Source: an uncultured Eubacteriales bacterium (GTDB taxonomy: Bacteria > Bacillota > Clostridia > Christensenellales > CAG-138). From it: 64,000 bases of DNA. The stretch is taken from contig UQYI01000001.1 in the NCBI GenBank assembly GCA_900545265.1, positions 137,774 through 201,773 on the forward strand, in the 5' to 3' direction. The translations under genes and the position numbers were made by a program. The notes below the pieces were generated by a model. It was not told the origin of the DNA, did not search any database, and worked only from the letters and a program-made list of their open reading frames with translations. Numbering within the stretch: position 1 is the stretch's first letter; each line of letters opens with the position of its first letter. This document shows, piece by piece, positions 48,971 through 57,399 of this stretch.

Positions 48971-50416
48971 TTACTGGTGAAAATGCGGTATGTGCAGATA
49001 CTTGCTGTTGCGCAGCGCCTGCAGCAGATATTCCCGCAGCATGGGCTGAAACTTGGGGTGCACACAGTGCTCGATGATCTCCCAGGCCCGGGGCACCGGC
49101 CCTTTGCCCCGCAGATCCGCCAGCCCCTGCTCCGTTACGATGATCTGGGTGCTGTGCTCGCTGTGATCCAGGTGGCTCACCTGGGTCACGATCCGGGAAA
49201 TGTCTCCGTCCTTGGTCAGGGAGGGGGTGGTAAAGATGCTGACCGCCGCATTCCGGGCAAAATCCCCGGAACCGCCTATGCCGTTCATCAGGCAGGAGCC
49301 GGCAATGTGGCTGGAATTTACGTTGCCGTAAATATCCACCTCTATGGCGGTGTTCATGGCAATGACCCCCAGCCGGCGGATGACCTCCGGGGAGTTGCTG
49401 ATCCCCTGGGGACGCAGCAGGATCCGCTCCTTGAAAAAGGAAAAGTTTTTCCTGAACCGTTCCTTTCCTTCCTGCGAAAGGGCCAGAGCCGTGGCGCTGG
49501 CATAGTCTACCACGCCCTTTTCCATCAGCTCCAGCACGGCGTCCTGCAGCACCTCGGAGTAAACGTTCAGATGCCTGAAGCCGGAATCGGTCAGGCCGTA
49601 CAGCACGGCGTTGGACACGCTCCCCACCCCGCTCTGCAGGGGCAGCAGGTTTTCCGGCAGACGGCCCCGCCGGTGCTCCTCCCTGAGAAACGCTACGATA
49701 TGCTCCGCCATACGCTGTTCCCCCGGAGTCACGGGAGCAATGCTGTGGGGCGCATCCGGGATATCCGTCAGCACAACGGCGGCGATCTTCTCCGGGTCGC
49801 AGGGGATATAAGGGGTGCCGATGCGCTGCTCCACCCGCGTCAGGGGAATGGGCTGGGTGTGGGGCGGCATTTCTATGGCATAGATATCGTGCATGCCCAC
49901 AAGCTCCAGGGGCACGGAGGTATTCAGCTCCACAATGACCTTTTTGGCCACCTGCGCCGCCGTGTTGCTGATGCCCACAGAGGTGGTTGGATACAGGTTC
50001 CCCTCCTCGTCTATGGCGCAGGCTTCTATAATGGCGGCGTCTATATCCCCAAAGATGCCGTATTCCATTTGAAAGGGCACCTGGCTCAGCAGCAGATCCG
50101 CATATTCCACCTTCCCGTCGTTGATGGCCCGGCGCATGCGGGCGTTGGTCTGATACGGAAAGCGGCGGCGGATCACCCCTGCCTCCAGAAGGGATTCCTC
50201 CAGCTCCGGGCCTACGGAAGCCCCTGTGATCAATGTCAAAGCCATGGGGACGCCCTCTTTGGCCCGCTGGGCTATGGCCATGGGCACCGCTTTGGGGTAC
50301 CCCGCCATGGTAAAGCCGCTGGTGGCCACGGTCATTTCTCCGGAAAAGAGAGCGGCGGCCTCCCGGGCGGTCATGAGCTTATCTTCCAGCGCTTTGCAGC
50401 GGATACGTTCGTGCAT
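48971..50416 (-). CDS. Acetyl-CoA hydrolase/transferase-family CoA-transferase
   Basis: A 481-residue class I CoA-transferase of the Cat1/ScpC/acetyl-CoA hydrolase family. Key segments are LQSGVGSVSNAVLYGL (the oxyanion-hole/Gly loop region), NGIGGSGDFARNAA and IIVTEQGLADLRGKGP. Likely substrates are short acyl-CoAs such as acetyl-, propionyl- or succinyl-CoA; sequence alone does not decide. The ATG at 50416 has AAGGAA upstream. A probable cobalamin riboswitch with terminator precedes it, which would tie it to B12-dependent acyl-CoA metabolism. Confidence 0.9.
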   Translation of the reverse strand: MHERIRCKALEDKLMTAREAAALFSGEMTVATSGFTMAGYPKAVPMAIAQRAKEGVPMALTLITGASVGPELEESLLEAGVIRRRFPYQTNARMRRAINDGKVEYADLLLSQVPFQMEYGIFGDIDAAIIEACAIDEEGNLYPTTSVGISNTAAQVAKKVIVELNTSVPLELVGMHDIYAIEMPPHTQPIPLTRVEQRIGTPYIPCDPEKIAAVVLTDIPDAPHSIAPVTPGEQRMAEHIVAFLREEHRRGRLPENLLPLQSGVGSVSNAVLYGLTDSGFRHLNVYSEVLQDAVLELMEKGVVDYASATALALSQEGKERFRKNFSFFKERILLRPQGISNSPEVIRRLGVIAMNTAIEVDIYGNVNSSHIAGSCLMNGIGGSGDFARNAAVSIFTTPSLTKDGDISRIVTQVSHLDHSEHSTQIIVTEQGLADLRGKGPVPRAWEIIEHCVHPKFQPMLREYLLQALRNSKYLHIPHFHQ

Positions 50417-50525
50417 ACATGATTCCTTATAAAAGTTCTTTTTGCCCGTCCGGCAGCGGATACCGGGAGCGCAGGCATACAAAAAGCCTCCCGCATATCA
50501 GGTGCCGGCCGGATGTTTCCGCACG

Positions 50526-50554
50526 AAAAAGAACCCCTGACGGGGTCCCTTTTT
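50526..50554 (-). terminator. Riboswitch terminator with competing antiterminator
   Basis: Minus-strand GGACCCC/GGGGTTC stem with a GTCA loop, followed by TTTTTC. The first arm also pairs with GTCCCT upstream (50570-50565 with 50550-50545), giving a mutually exclusive antiterminator, as in transcription-controlling riboswitches. Confidence 0.7.
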
Positions 50555-50694
50555 GTAAAAAAACAGGGACGCCGCCAAGCATCATGGCATCCCATCCAGC
50601 CCCGCACCAGACCCTTTTACGACAGGCGTACAAAGGGCGGCAGGAGGCGAACCATATCGGATTACATGCATGCTTTCCAGTTTCGGCAGAAAAC

Positions 50695-50806
50695 ATCGGC
50701 CCGCCCCCACGTATCTGACTTGGGAGATCTCTCCCCCGCACAGTGACCGACTCGTGGGTTCTTACCCCTTTCCGTGTTCCGCAGTTAAGCGGCAGGGCGT
50801 ACCGTT
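50695..50806 (-). promoter_or_regulatory. Probable cobalamin riboswitch aptamer
   Basis: On the minus strand the order of blocks resembles the B12 element: GGTACGCCC near the start, TTAACTGCGGAA, GGGGTAAGAACCC (50768-50756), AGTCGGTCACTGTGC (near 50752-50738), a hairpin GGGGGAGATCTC-type (50737-50722) and the box AAGTCAGATAC (50721-50711) followed by GTGGGGGCGGGCC. The long peripheral arm of the canonical element seems missing. A promoter lies at 50813-50841 and a terminator/antiterminator at 50526-50570. Confidence 0.6.
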
Positions 50807-50812
50807 GGTTTG

Positions 50813-50841
50813 ACTATAGCACGGCGCACACGCTTTTGCAA
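50813..50841 (-). promoter_or_regulatory. Promoter of the riboswitch and CoA-transferase gene
   Basis: Minus-strand TTGCAA (50841-50836), 17-base spacer, TATAGT (50818-50813) with TGC before it (extended -10). The leader to the CoA-transferase start is then about 390 bases. Confidence 0.75.
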
Positions 50842-50879
50842 ACAGCAAAAAAATATGTTTTTCTACAATTTATTGGTTG

Positions 50880-51902
50880 TTACAGCAGGGCCAGCAGCTG
50901 CCGGATCTGCTCCTCTTCCGTGGCCCAGGAGGTGACGAACCGGGCGACGGTATGCGCCCCGTCCACCGGATCCCACAGGCCGAAGGATACCTTCTCCTGC
51001 AGGGAACGGATCTGCTCGTTGGGCAGGATCACAAACTGCTGGTTGGTGGGAGAATCCAGATACAGGGAATATCCCTTTTCCAGCAGCCCCCGCTTCAGCT
51101 CCATGGCCATATCCACGGCATGCTGCCCGCACTGCCGGTACAGATCCCCGGTAAACAGGGTATCAAACTGCACCCCCAGCAGCCAGCCCTTGGCCAGCAG
51201 GGCCCCGCTCTGCTTGATGATGGAAAACATTCCCCGGCGCAGGGGCCTGGGGAATACCAGCGCCTCTCCCAGCAGGGCGCCCATTTTGGTGCCGCCGATA
51301 TAAAAGCCGTGGCAGTACCGGGCAATATCCTCCAGCGTCACATCCGTACCCGGGGCGCAAAGGCCGCTGCCCAGCCGGGCTCCGTCCATATACAGGTACA
51401 GGGAATACCTGTCGCACAGGGCCCGCAGCCTTTCCAGCTGGTCCTTTGTATACAGGGTGCCGTATTCCGTAGGGTGGGAAATATAAATAAGGCCGGGCCG
51501 CACCATATGGGGCCAGGTGGCGTCGGCATAAAAGGCCTTCAGATACGCCTCTGCCTCCTCCGGATCCAGCCTGCCCTCATGGGCCGGCAGGGGGATGACC
51601 TTGTGGCCCGCCGCCTCTATGGCTCCCGCTTCGTGAACGTTGATATGCCCCGTTGCGGCAGCCAGCGCCCCCTCGTGAAGATCCAGCATGGCCCGCAGCG
51701 CCACGGCATTGGTCTGGGTGCCTCCGTCCAGAAAATACACCTCCGCCTCCGGGGCGGCGCAGGCCCGGCGGATCTTTTCCCTGGCACTGTCACAGATATC
51801 GTCCAGCCCATAGCCCGTGTGGGCGATCCGGTTTTCCTTTTGCAGCCGCTCCAGGATCAGCGGGTGCATGCCCTCCATATAATCACTGTCAAAATGCAGC
51901 AT
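50880..51902 (-). CDS. Low-specificity threonine aldolase / beta-eliminating lyase family
   Basis: A 340-residue fold-type I pyridoxal-phosphate enzyme. The cofactor lysine is K206 in IGGTKMGALLGEAL. Other family features are DDICDSAREKI, GTQTNAVALRAML and LYMDGARLGSGL, where the aspartate contacts the cofactor. It cleaves threonine to glycine and acetaldehyde in characterised members. It ends just before the riboswitch promoter of the CoA-transferase gene. Confidence 0.92.
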   Translation of the reverse strand: MLHFDSDYMEGMHPLILERLQKENRIAHTGYGLDDICDSAREKIRRACAAPEAEVYFLDGGTQTNAVALRAMLDLHEGALAAATGHINVHEAGAIEAAGHKVIPLPAHEGRLDPEEAEAYLKAFYADATWPHMVRPGLIYISHPTEYGTLYTKDQLERLRALCDRYSLYLYMDGARLGSGLCAPGTDVTLEDIARYCHGFYIGGTKMGALLGEALVFPRPLRRGMFSIIKQSGALLAKGWLLGVQFDTLFTGDLYRQCGQHAVDMAMELKRGLLEKGYSLYLDSPTNQQFVILPNEQIRSLQEKVSFGLWDPVDGAHTVARFVTSWATEEEQIRQLLALL

Positions 51903-51947
51903 ACGTTACCTCTCTTTTATCCGGCAGATTCCCTTGCATCATACACC

Positions 51948-52970
51948 CTAAAGCAGCAGCCCCGCAAGCCCCAGCAGCAAAAGATGCACCGGGTATACCA
52001 GATAAAATCCCAGCCGGGAGCCCGGCCCCCGCCGCCCGTCATACAGCCACTGGGGCACGGCGGCCAGAGCGGTGCAGATGATATAGGCGTTCATGCCATA
52101 GGAATACCCGCCGCCCAGCAGCAGGGAAACCAGGGCAAACGCCCCCAGAACCAGCCCCCGGAGCCACACCTTTTTGCGGCACAGGCCATAGCAGCAGGCA
52201 AACAGGAGCAGCACCCAGAACCCGTATTCAAAATATACGGCAAAATACCACCAGCTCCACAGGCACACATAGGCCCCCTGGACAAAGCGGCTGCTGCGGC
52301 AAAGATACAGCCCCAGGATCAGCACCAGCCCCGCCAGACCGTAATCCGCCTCGGGCAGCAGCACAAAGCCCAGTATCCCCAAAGCCCCCGCCCAGCACAG
52401 ATACTGATACCAGCGGTATGCCTGCTTCCGGGTCAGCAGTCCGTCCAGCAGGCAGGCGGCCCCCAGCCCCAGGCTCAGCGTGACCATGACGGAAAGCCCC
52501 CGTCCCTCCAGCAGAATGATATTCCCCGCCGTGACCCGCAGGCAGGATGCCGCCAGGCACAGGCCCATATACAGCCAGCTTTTGCGGGGTCTGCAGGCCC
52601 AGCCCCCCGCATACAGCGCAAAGGCCAGCCCCAGAAGCAGCAGCTGCCGGGGCTCCCGGGCAAGGGTCAGGGTCAGGGGGCCCCAGGCTGCCCCGGGCAT
52701 ATAGTTCCCATGGGTCAAAGCCAGCGAAAAGGGGATTTGCGAAAGCAGGGTGAACAGCAGCATCCTTTCCAGATACTTCTCCCGGCTGCGGGTCTTTTCC
52801 AGCCCGTTTACCAGCAAAAAGCAGTACAGGGGGAAAGCCACCCGCCCCAGTGCGCGAAAGGCCAGATATTCCTCCCCGGAAAAGGCGGGGTTCCTGTAGC
52901 TCAGCACTATCCCCAGATGGTCGATAGCCATACAGACCCCGGCGATGAGTTTCAGTACAAAGGCGGTCAT
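51948..52970 (-). CDS. TraX-family polytopic membrane protein
   Basis: A 340-residue membrane protein of about nine helices with the TraX start FVLKLIAGVCMAIDHLGIVL and FRALGRVAFPLYCFLLVNGLEKTRSREKYL. TraX acetylates F pilin in conjugation plasmids; chromosomal relatives in Firmicutes have no proven role. AAGGAG lies upstream. It begins 18 bases after the metallophosphoesterase stop. Confidence 0.9.
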   Translation of the reverse strand: MTAFVLKLIAGVCMAIDHLGIVLSYRNPAFSGEEYLAFRALGRVAFPLYCFLLVNGLEKTRSREKYLERMLLFTLLSQIPFSLALTHGNYMPGAAWGPLTLTLAREPRQLLLLGLAFALYAGGWACRPRKSWLYMGLCLAASCLRVTAGNIILLEGRGLSVMVTLSLGLGAACLLDGLLTRKQAYRWYQYLCWAGALGILGFVLLPEADYGLAGLVLILGLYLCRSSRFVQGAYVCLWSWWYFAVYFEYGFWVLLLFACCYGLCRKKVWLRGLVLGAFALVSLLLGGGYSYGMNAYIICTALAAVPQWLYDGRRGPGSRLGFYLVYPVHLLLLGLAGLLL

Positions 52971-52988
52971 ACCTTGCTCCTTCCCGCT

Positions 52989-54143
52989 TTATCCTCCCTG
53001 CTTCCAGGGCATGGGCAGAGTAAAGGTCTCGCTGTTTTCGTCCATTTCGTAGCGTTTTTCCCGGTGAGCCGGATCATCCAGCCAGTTAAAATCGTTAAGA
53101 TAGGCGGAGTAGGTGATGGTGCGGATGCACCCGGCCGCTTCATCAAACTGCATGAGCCGGAAGTAGCCGCCGCCCCCCTCCTTCCCGGCAGCCTGATAGT
53201 TCTGCATCATCTCATACACCGTCCGCTCGGGGGTGCCGTCTCCGTCATCGTCATACCGGCTGGTCAGGCAGTACAGGCCATAGCGGTGGCCGCAGAGCAC
53301 CATATACAGGTTGGGACAGCGGGCCACGATCTGCGCTTCGATGGTCTCCCCCATCTGGGAACGGGTGCCTTCGGTGGTCAGAAAATCATGCAGGCACAGA
53401 ATGCCCACCCTGTCCGGATACCGGTCCAGACTGTCCCGGATAAAGCGCAGGGCCTTTTCATCCGGGGCAAAGCTCATGTATACAAAGATATAGTCCCGGC
53501 CCCCCAGGGTAATCAGGTCGTAATGGCCCCGGTTGTCTTCAAAGCTTTCGCCGTAATACGCCCGGTCCTTATAAAACTTTTCCCCAAAGTATTTCCTGTA
53601 GAGGGTGTAGCCCCCCGTATCTTCGGCCATATCGTGGTTCCCGGCCAGCACGCCCACAGGGATATCCTCCAGCAGATCCATGGCGGATTTGGCCCGCTGC
53701 CAGTTATCCTCCCGGCCGTTGCGGTGGACCAGATCCCCGGTGTGGACCACATACTTCAGCCCCAGCTCCTGCCGGTGGCTCCAGAGAAAAGCGGTGATGG
53801 TGGGATAGATATCCGCAATGCCGTTTTCGTCTATGTTGGCGTAATGCTGGGTATCGCTGATCCATGCTACTGTATCCACGCCCTCCGGAGCCGCATAGGT
53901 CAGCGGAGAAGGCGACGGAGAAGACGATACGGGGATCACGTCGGAAATGACAGGCGTCTCCGCAGGCGGGCGGAAGCTGGCCACCGCCGTAGGATCGGGG
54001 GTGGCGGGCATGGGCTCCAGGGTGACGATCACCGCCTGTACGGGCGGATATGTGGGCCGGCCCTGCGCCGCTCCGTTTTTCCCGCAGGCGCACAGCCCCA
54101 GCAGGACAGATAAAATTGCCAGAATCCGGTAAATCTTTTTCAT
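52989..54143 (-). CDS. Calcineurin-like metallophosphoesterase lipoprotein
   Basis: A 384-residue extracellular phosphoesterase anchored by a lipobox (LCAC, C20). A Pro/Thr/Ser linker (about residues 30-85) leads to the catalytic domain with ISDTQHYAN, HTGDLVHRNG, LAGNHDMAE, LCLHDFL and LCGHRYG, the five metal motifs. Substrate is unknown. The start is ATG at 54143; the longer frame is rejected because it lies before the signal peptide. Confidence 0.9.
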   Translation of the reverse strand: MKKIYRILAILSVLLGLCACGKNGAAQGRPTYPPVQAVIVTLEPMPATPDPTAVASFRPPAETPVISDVIPVSSSPSPSPLTYAAPEGVDTVAWISDTQHYANIDENGIADIYPTITAFLWSHRQELGLKYVVHTGDLVHRNGREDNWQRAKSAMDLLEDIPVGVLAGNHDMAEDTGGYTLYRKYFGEKFYKDRAYYGESFEDNRGHYDLITLGGRDYIFVYMSFAPDEKALRFIRDSLDRYPDRVGILCLHDFLTTEGTRSQMGETIEAQIVARCPNLYMVLCGHRYGLYCLTSRYDDDGDGTPERTVYEMMQNYQAAGKEGGGGYFRLMQFDEAAGCIRTITYSAYLNDFNWLDDPAHREKRYEMDENSETFTLPMPWKQGG

Positions 54144-54483
54144 AGCACCATGGTATCCCCGGCAAAAAACAAAGTCAACGCTGTTCATAGACTGTTAACA
54201 CAGAAAATGCCTTTTGGACGCTTCCAAAACATAGTCCTGCCATTTTTTACTGGTACACTTACGGCAGTTCAAGAGAAAGGAGGCCAAATCCCTAAATCCC
54301 CAACCTCATCAATCCGTATGGAAGGGTTTCCTGCCTTACCCCTAAAAGATAGCTACTTTTACGAAAAAGGCAGACTATAAATTCCGCCCTGCGGGGCGCA
54401 TCCATATATGCCGGGTCGTGGTTTTTCCTTGTTTTTCCACGGCCCGGCTTCCGTTTTGGGCGAGGCTCTGCTATGATAGGGAC
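54144..54483. other. Gap without a recognised gene
   Basis: No gene is supported. The interval is lower in GC than its surroundings. It has an AGGAGG-like string (54279-54284) without a following start codon, and a long hairpin (54410-54448: GCCGGGTCGTGG/CCACGGCCCGGC with one wobble and a T-rich 15-base loop). The hairpin just precedes the phosphopantetheinyl transferase promoter. Confidence 0.35.
54449..54477 (+). promoter_or_regulatory. Possible promoter giving a leaderless transcript
   Basis: TATGAT (54472-54477) with TGC before it (extended -10) and a weak -35 (TTCCGT, 54449-54454). The start of transcription would fall at or next to the ATG at 54484, giving little or no leader. Confidence 0.45.
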
Positions 54484-55086
54484 ATGAATGCGTATCTACT
54501 GGATGTTTCCCCCCTCTGCGACCCGGCTCTGTTTGCCCGGGCGCTTGCCATGACGCTCCCCTCCCGGCAGAAACGGATAGAAGCCTGCCCCCTGCCGGAG
54601 GAGCAGCGGCGGCTGCTGGGGGCCGGTATGCTCCTGCACCGGGTGCTGGGGGTGCGGCGGGAGGAGGACATTTCCTTCAACCCCTGGGGGAAGCCCGCTT
54701 TATCCGGCGGCGGCCCCTGCTTCAGCCTTTCCCACAGCGGGGACTATGCCCTGCTGGCCGTAAGCGACGCCCCTCTGGGGGCGGATATCCAGCAGGTCAG
54801 GCCGGTAAGCCCGGGGCTGCTCCGCAAGCTGGCCCGGCCGGAGGAACTGGCCGCCGGGATGGATTTTTTTACGCTTTTTACCCGGAAGGAGGCCATGATG
54901 AAGGCCAGCGGCCTGGGGTTTGCCCTGCCGCCCCGCACCTTTTCCGTGCTGGAGCCCTGCCTGTACGCCGGGCGGCTGTACCATTTCAGCACCCTGCTGC
55001 AGCCGGGATACGTGCTCTCCTTTGCCGCCGGGGAGCCTGCCCCCCCGGAGCTGCGTGTACTCGAAGCCGAGGCACTCCCCTTTTGA
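54484..55086 (+). CDS. 4'-phosphopantetheinyl transferase, Sfp superfamily
   Basis: A 200-residue Sfp-type transferase. Family motifs are PWGKPALSGGGPCFSLSHSGDYALLAVSD, ADIQQVRP (metal aspartate) and FFTLFTRKEAMMKASGLGF (the WxxKEA-type motif, here FTRKEAMMKA). It activates acyl carrier or peptidyl carrier proteins by adding phosphopantetheine. The ATG at 54484 lies seven bases after a -10 element, so the mRNA may be leaderless. No carrier-protein synthase is nearby. Confidence 0.9.
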   Translation: MNAYLLDVSPLCDPALFARALAMTLPSRQKRIEACPLPEEQRRLLGAGMLLHRVLGVRREEDISFNPWGKPALSGGGPCFSLSHSGDYALLAVSDAPLGADIQQVRPVSPGLLRKLARPEELAAGMDFFTLFTRKEAMMKASGLGFALPPRTFSVLEPCLYAGRLYHFSTLLQPGYVLSFAAGEPAPPELRVLEAEALPF

Positions 55087-55103
55087 GCGGCTGTTCGGGA
55101 GGC

Positions 55104-55191
55104 GGGGCGCTGGCTTTGGCGCCGGAGGCGCCAAAGAGCGGGGGCCGCAGAGCGGCCGCCGCGCTGCGGCTGTGCCGCAGCCCAGCGCCCC
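55104..55191. repeat. Cloverleaf element, family B copy 2
   Basis: Outer arms GGGGCGCTGG (55104-55113) and CCAGCGCCCC (55182-55191) match copy 1 at 22951. Hairpin 1 CTTTGGCGCC/GGCGCCAAAG (55114-55136, loop GGA) is the same as in copy 1 except for the loop. Hairpin 2 (55138-55162) has stems GCGG/CCGC and GGCCGC/GCGGCC with one G-G mismatch; hairpin 3 is GCTGCGGC/GCCGCAGC (55163-55181, loop TGT). It lies 18 bases after the transferase stop. Confidence 0.8.
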
Positions 55192-55343
55192 CACCCCGAA
55201 CCGGCGCGAAAACCGGCCGGGCACGCCCCAGCCCCCGTATGGATCTTACCCCGCTGCGCCCGGTCCCATGCCCCGTTTACAGATGTGAGGCAGCAGGAAC
55301 GAAGGCCCGAACCATATTCCAATGCAGCCAGGAGCGTGCCTGC

Positions 55344-55820
55344 ATGTTCAGAGAAATTTGAAAAAAGAAAAACGAACTCAGTATCCCGGCCGCAGAAGCG
55401 CTTCTGCAGTCCTGCCGGCGGGGCGTTTTAGCCGTAAACGGAGATAACGGCTATCCTTATGCCATTCCGGTGAACTACTTCTATGACCGGGATTCCCAAA
55501 AGATCTGGTTTCATGGGTCCCCCACCGGCCACAAAGCCGATGCCCTGCAAGCCTGCGGCAAGGTGTGCTTTACGGTATACGGCAATGAGACTGTCAAAGC
55601 GGAAGCATGGGCGCCCTTTGTGCAAAGCGTTGTTGTGTTCGACCTGTGCCGTCCGGTGACGGACCACCCCCGGGCCATGGAGCTTTTAAGAAAGCTTGCC
55701 ATGAAATACTACTCCTGTGAGGCGCTGGTGGAGGAAGAGATCGCCCGGGCCGGAAAGGCCGTCCGCCTTTTTGAGATCGAAGTGGAGCACCTTAGCGGCA
55801 AGGAAGTGCAGGAGCGGTAG
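55344..55820 (+). pseudogene. Pyridoxamine-phosphate-oxidase-like flavin-binding protein, interrupted by an in-frame TGA
   Basis: The frame begins MFREI at 55344 with AGGAG upstream, then has TGA at 55359-55361, then continues KKKNELSIPAAEALL...GVLAVNGDNGYPYAIPVNYFYD and on to a normal C-terminus. This matches the split-barrel PNPOx/NimA-like family that typically starts MFREMRRKxxxL. A single CGA to TGA change would explain it. A GTG at 55470 could start a shortened product that lacks the N-terminal strands. The window uses TGA as a stop elsewhere, so recoding is unlikely. Confidence 0.7.
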
Positions 55821-56171
55821 CTTCTCCCATATTCTGCCCGGTTCACACAGCACAGAAGTCGCCATACTCCGCCCGGGTTTGCCGTTTCCGGAACATCTGC
55901 GGGCATACCTGTCAGCAAAACCGGATTCTTCGTCAAAATTATCCGGAAGCTTTCCGCTGATACGCTTGTGTTCAGAGTCCCGGTCGTTTCTGCCGGATTT
56001 GAATTTTCGTCTCAGCACGGGCAGAACCGGAGCGGCCAGCCCAAAAGCCGGCAGACATACAGCGTAGGGTTCCCCTCCTTGTGCATTTTTTATGGAATCG
56101 CACAGCGTTCCTGTCTCGGATACCCGAAAAAGTCGTTTACCGGCTCCGGCAGGGCGGGCTTTCCCTTCCAC
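55821..56171. other. Gap of about 350 bases; no gene recognised
   Basis: Several frames are open but none has a start, ribosome binding site or recognisable family. A minus frame (56171 to 55686) overlaps the flavin-type gene and looks like a shadow. I see no structured RNA beyond the terminator to its right. It could be a non-coding repeat or a decayed gene. Confidence 0.25.
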
Positions 56172-56203
56172 AAAAAGAAAACGGTGCGACCGCAGTCACA
56201 CCG
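56172..56203 (-). terminator. Intrinsic terminator after the aminotransferase gene
   Basis: Minus-strand CGGTGTGAC/GTCGCACCG (one mismatch) with a TGCG loop, followed by TTTTCTTTTTG. It lies about 45 bases after the stop. Confidence 0.8.
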
Positions 56204-56247
56204 CTTTCAGAAACACGTTTTTTGCCTTTTTGCGGCCGCACAGGGGC

Positions 56248-57399
56248 TTACCGCCCAAGCAGGAAGGCCTCCAGCAGATCCATGGCCTCCTTCAGTTCTT
56301 CCTCCGGGCGGACATAGGCAATACGCAGGTGCCCCGGCAGCCGGAAGGCCGTCCCCGGGGAAATAGCCAGCCCCTTGCTCCGCAGCAGTTCCATGCAGAA
56401 GGGGATATCCCCTTCCCAGCCCCCGTCCTTCAGGGCCTGCTCTATGTTTGGAAAGAGATAAAAGGCCCCCTGGGGCTTTTCGCACCGGAGACCGTCCATG
56501 GCCTCCAGCCGGGAAAGGCAATAGTCCCGGCGTTTTTCGTATGCCCGGCACATGGCGCGGGTAAAGCCCGGCCCCGCCTCCAGAGCGGCGGCGGCGGCCT
56601 GCTGGGTCAGGGAGCAGGGAGGGCCCAGGGTCTGGCCCAGGTAGGCGCTCATGGCCCGGGTCATCTTTTGAGGCCCGGCGGCAAAGCCGATCCGGTAGCC
56701 CGGCATGCAGAAACGCTTGGAAACACAGTCTACCGTTACCACACAGCCCTCGTTCCCCTCCAGTTCCATGGCCCGTACAAAGGGCTGCCCGTCATACACA
56801 AGCCCCCCGTATACCTCGTCCGCCACGCACCAAATGCCCCGCTGCCGGCATATATCCACAAGGGGCTCCAGCTCCTCCCGGCTGTAAAGGGCGCCGGTGG
56901 GGTTGTTGGGATTGTTCAGGATCAAAGCGGCCGTCCGGGGGGTAACAGCCCCCAGCAGATCTCTTTCCGTAAGCTTGTACAGGGGCCCGGTGCCCTGCAC
57001 CAGCACGGGGGCGGCTCCCGTCAGCAGGGCCATCTCATAAAAGCTGGGGTAGCAGGGCACGGGGATAAGTATCTCGTCCCCCTGCCCCGCCGCGCACCGC
57101 AGGGCCGCATTGACCAGGGGCTTGGCCCCGGCGGATACGGTCACATGGGCAGAATCCGTTCCCAGAAAGCGGGCGGCGGCCTCCTTCATAAAGGGCGCCC
57201 CGGAAGCGGCGGTGTATCCGGAAAAATCCTGCCGCACCGCCTGCAGCGCCCCTTCCTTCCCGGCGGGAGCGGCGGCCTCTATGGGCTCTCCGGCAGACAG
57301 ATTCAAAATGCGCTTCCCGGCCAGCGCCATCTCCTTGGCCAGTGCGTCCAGCTCCATGATCAGGGAGGGCTCTATCCCGGCAGCGGCAGAATACTTCAC
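56248..57399 (-). CDS. Fold-type I pyridoxal-phosphate aminotransferase (class I/II)
   Basis: A 383-residue aminotransferase. The cofactor lysine is K228 in VDCVSKRFCMPGYRIGF, the conserved NNPNNPTGA is at 162-170 and ADEVYGGLVYDG follows. It resembles AspC/AspB-type enzymes that use aspartate, aromatic or other amino acids; the substrate cannot be fixed by eye. It overlaps the downstream end of the symporter gene by four bases (ATGA), so the two form a unit and may act on the same substrate. Confidence 0.93.
   Translation of the reverse strand: MKYSAAAGIEPSLIMELDALAKEMALAGKRILNLSAGEPIEAAAPAGKEGALQAVRQDFSGYTAASGAPFMKEAAARFLGTDSAHVTVSAGAKPLVNAALRCAAGQGDEILIPVPCYPSFYEMALLTGAAPVLVQGTGPLYKLTERDLLGAVTPRTAALILNNPNNPTGALYSREELEPLVDICRQRGIWCVADEVYGGLVYDGQPFVRAMELEGNEGCVVTVDCVSKRFCMPGYRIGFAAGPQKMTRAMSAYLGQTLGPPCSLTQQAAAAALEAGPGFTRAMCRAYEKRRDYCLSRLEAMDGLRCEKPQGAFYLFPNIEQALKDGGWEGDIPFCMELLRSKGLAISPGTAFRLPGHLRIAYVRPEEELKEAMDLLEAFLLGR

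Noticed and set aside
50877..54113. 1078-codon plus frame
   Set aside because: Complement of threonine aldolase, TraX-like and metallophosphoesterase genes, which have clear family motifs.
55359..55361. TGA recoded as an amino acid
   Set aside because: TGA ends many intact genes in this window, for example rnc, gerA and gerB, and no selenocysteine-insertion hairpin is evident after it.
55686..56171. 161-codon minus frame
   Set aside because: Overlaps the flavin-type gene, has no start signal and no recognisable family.
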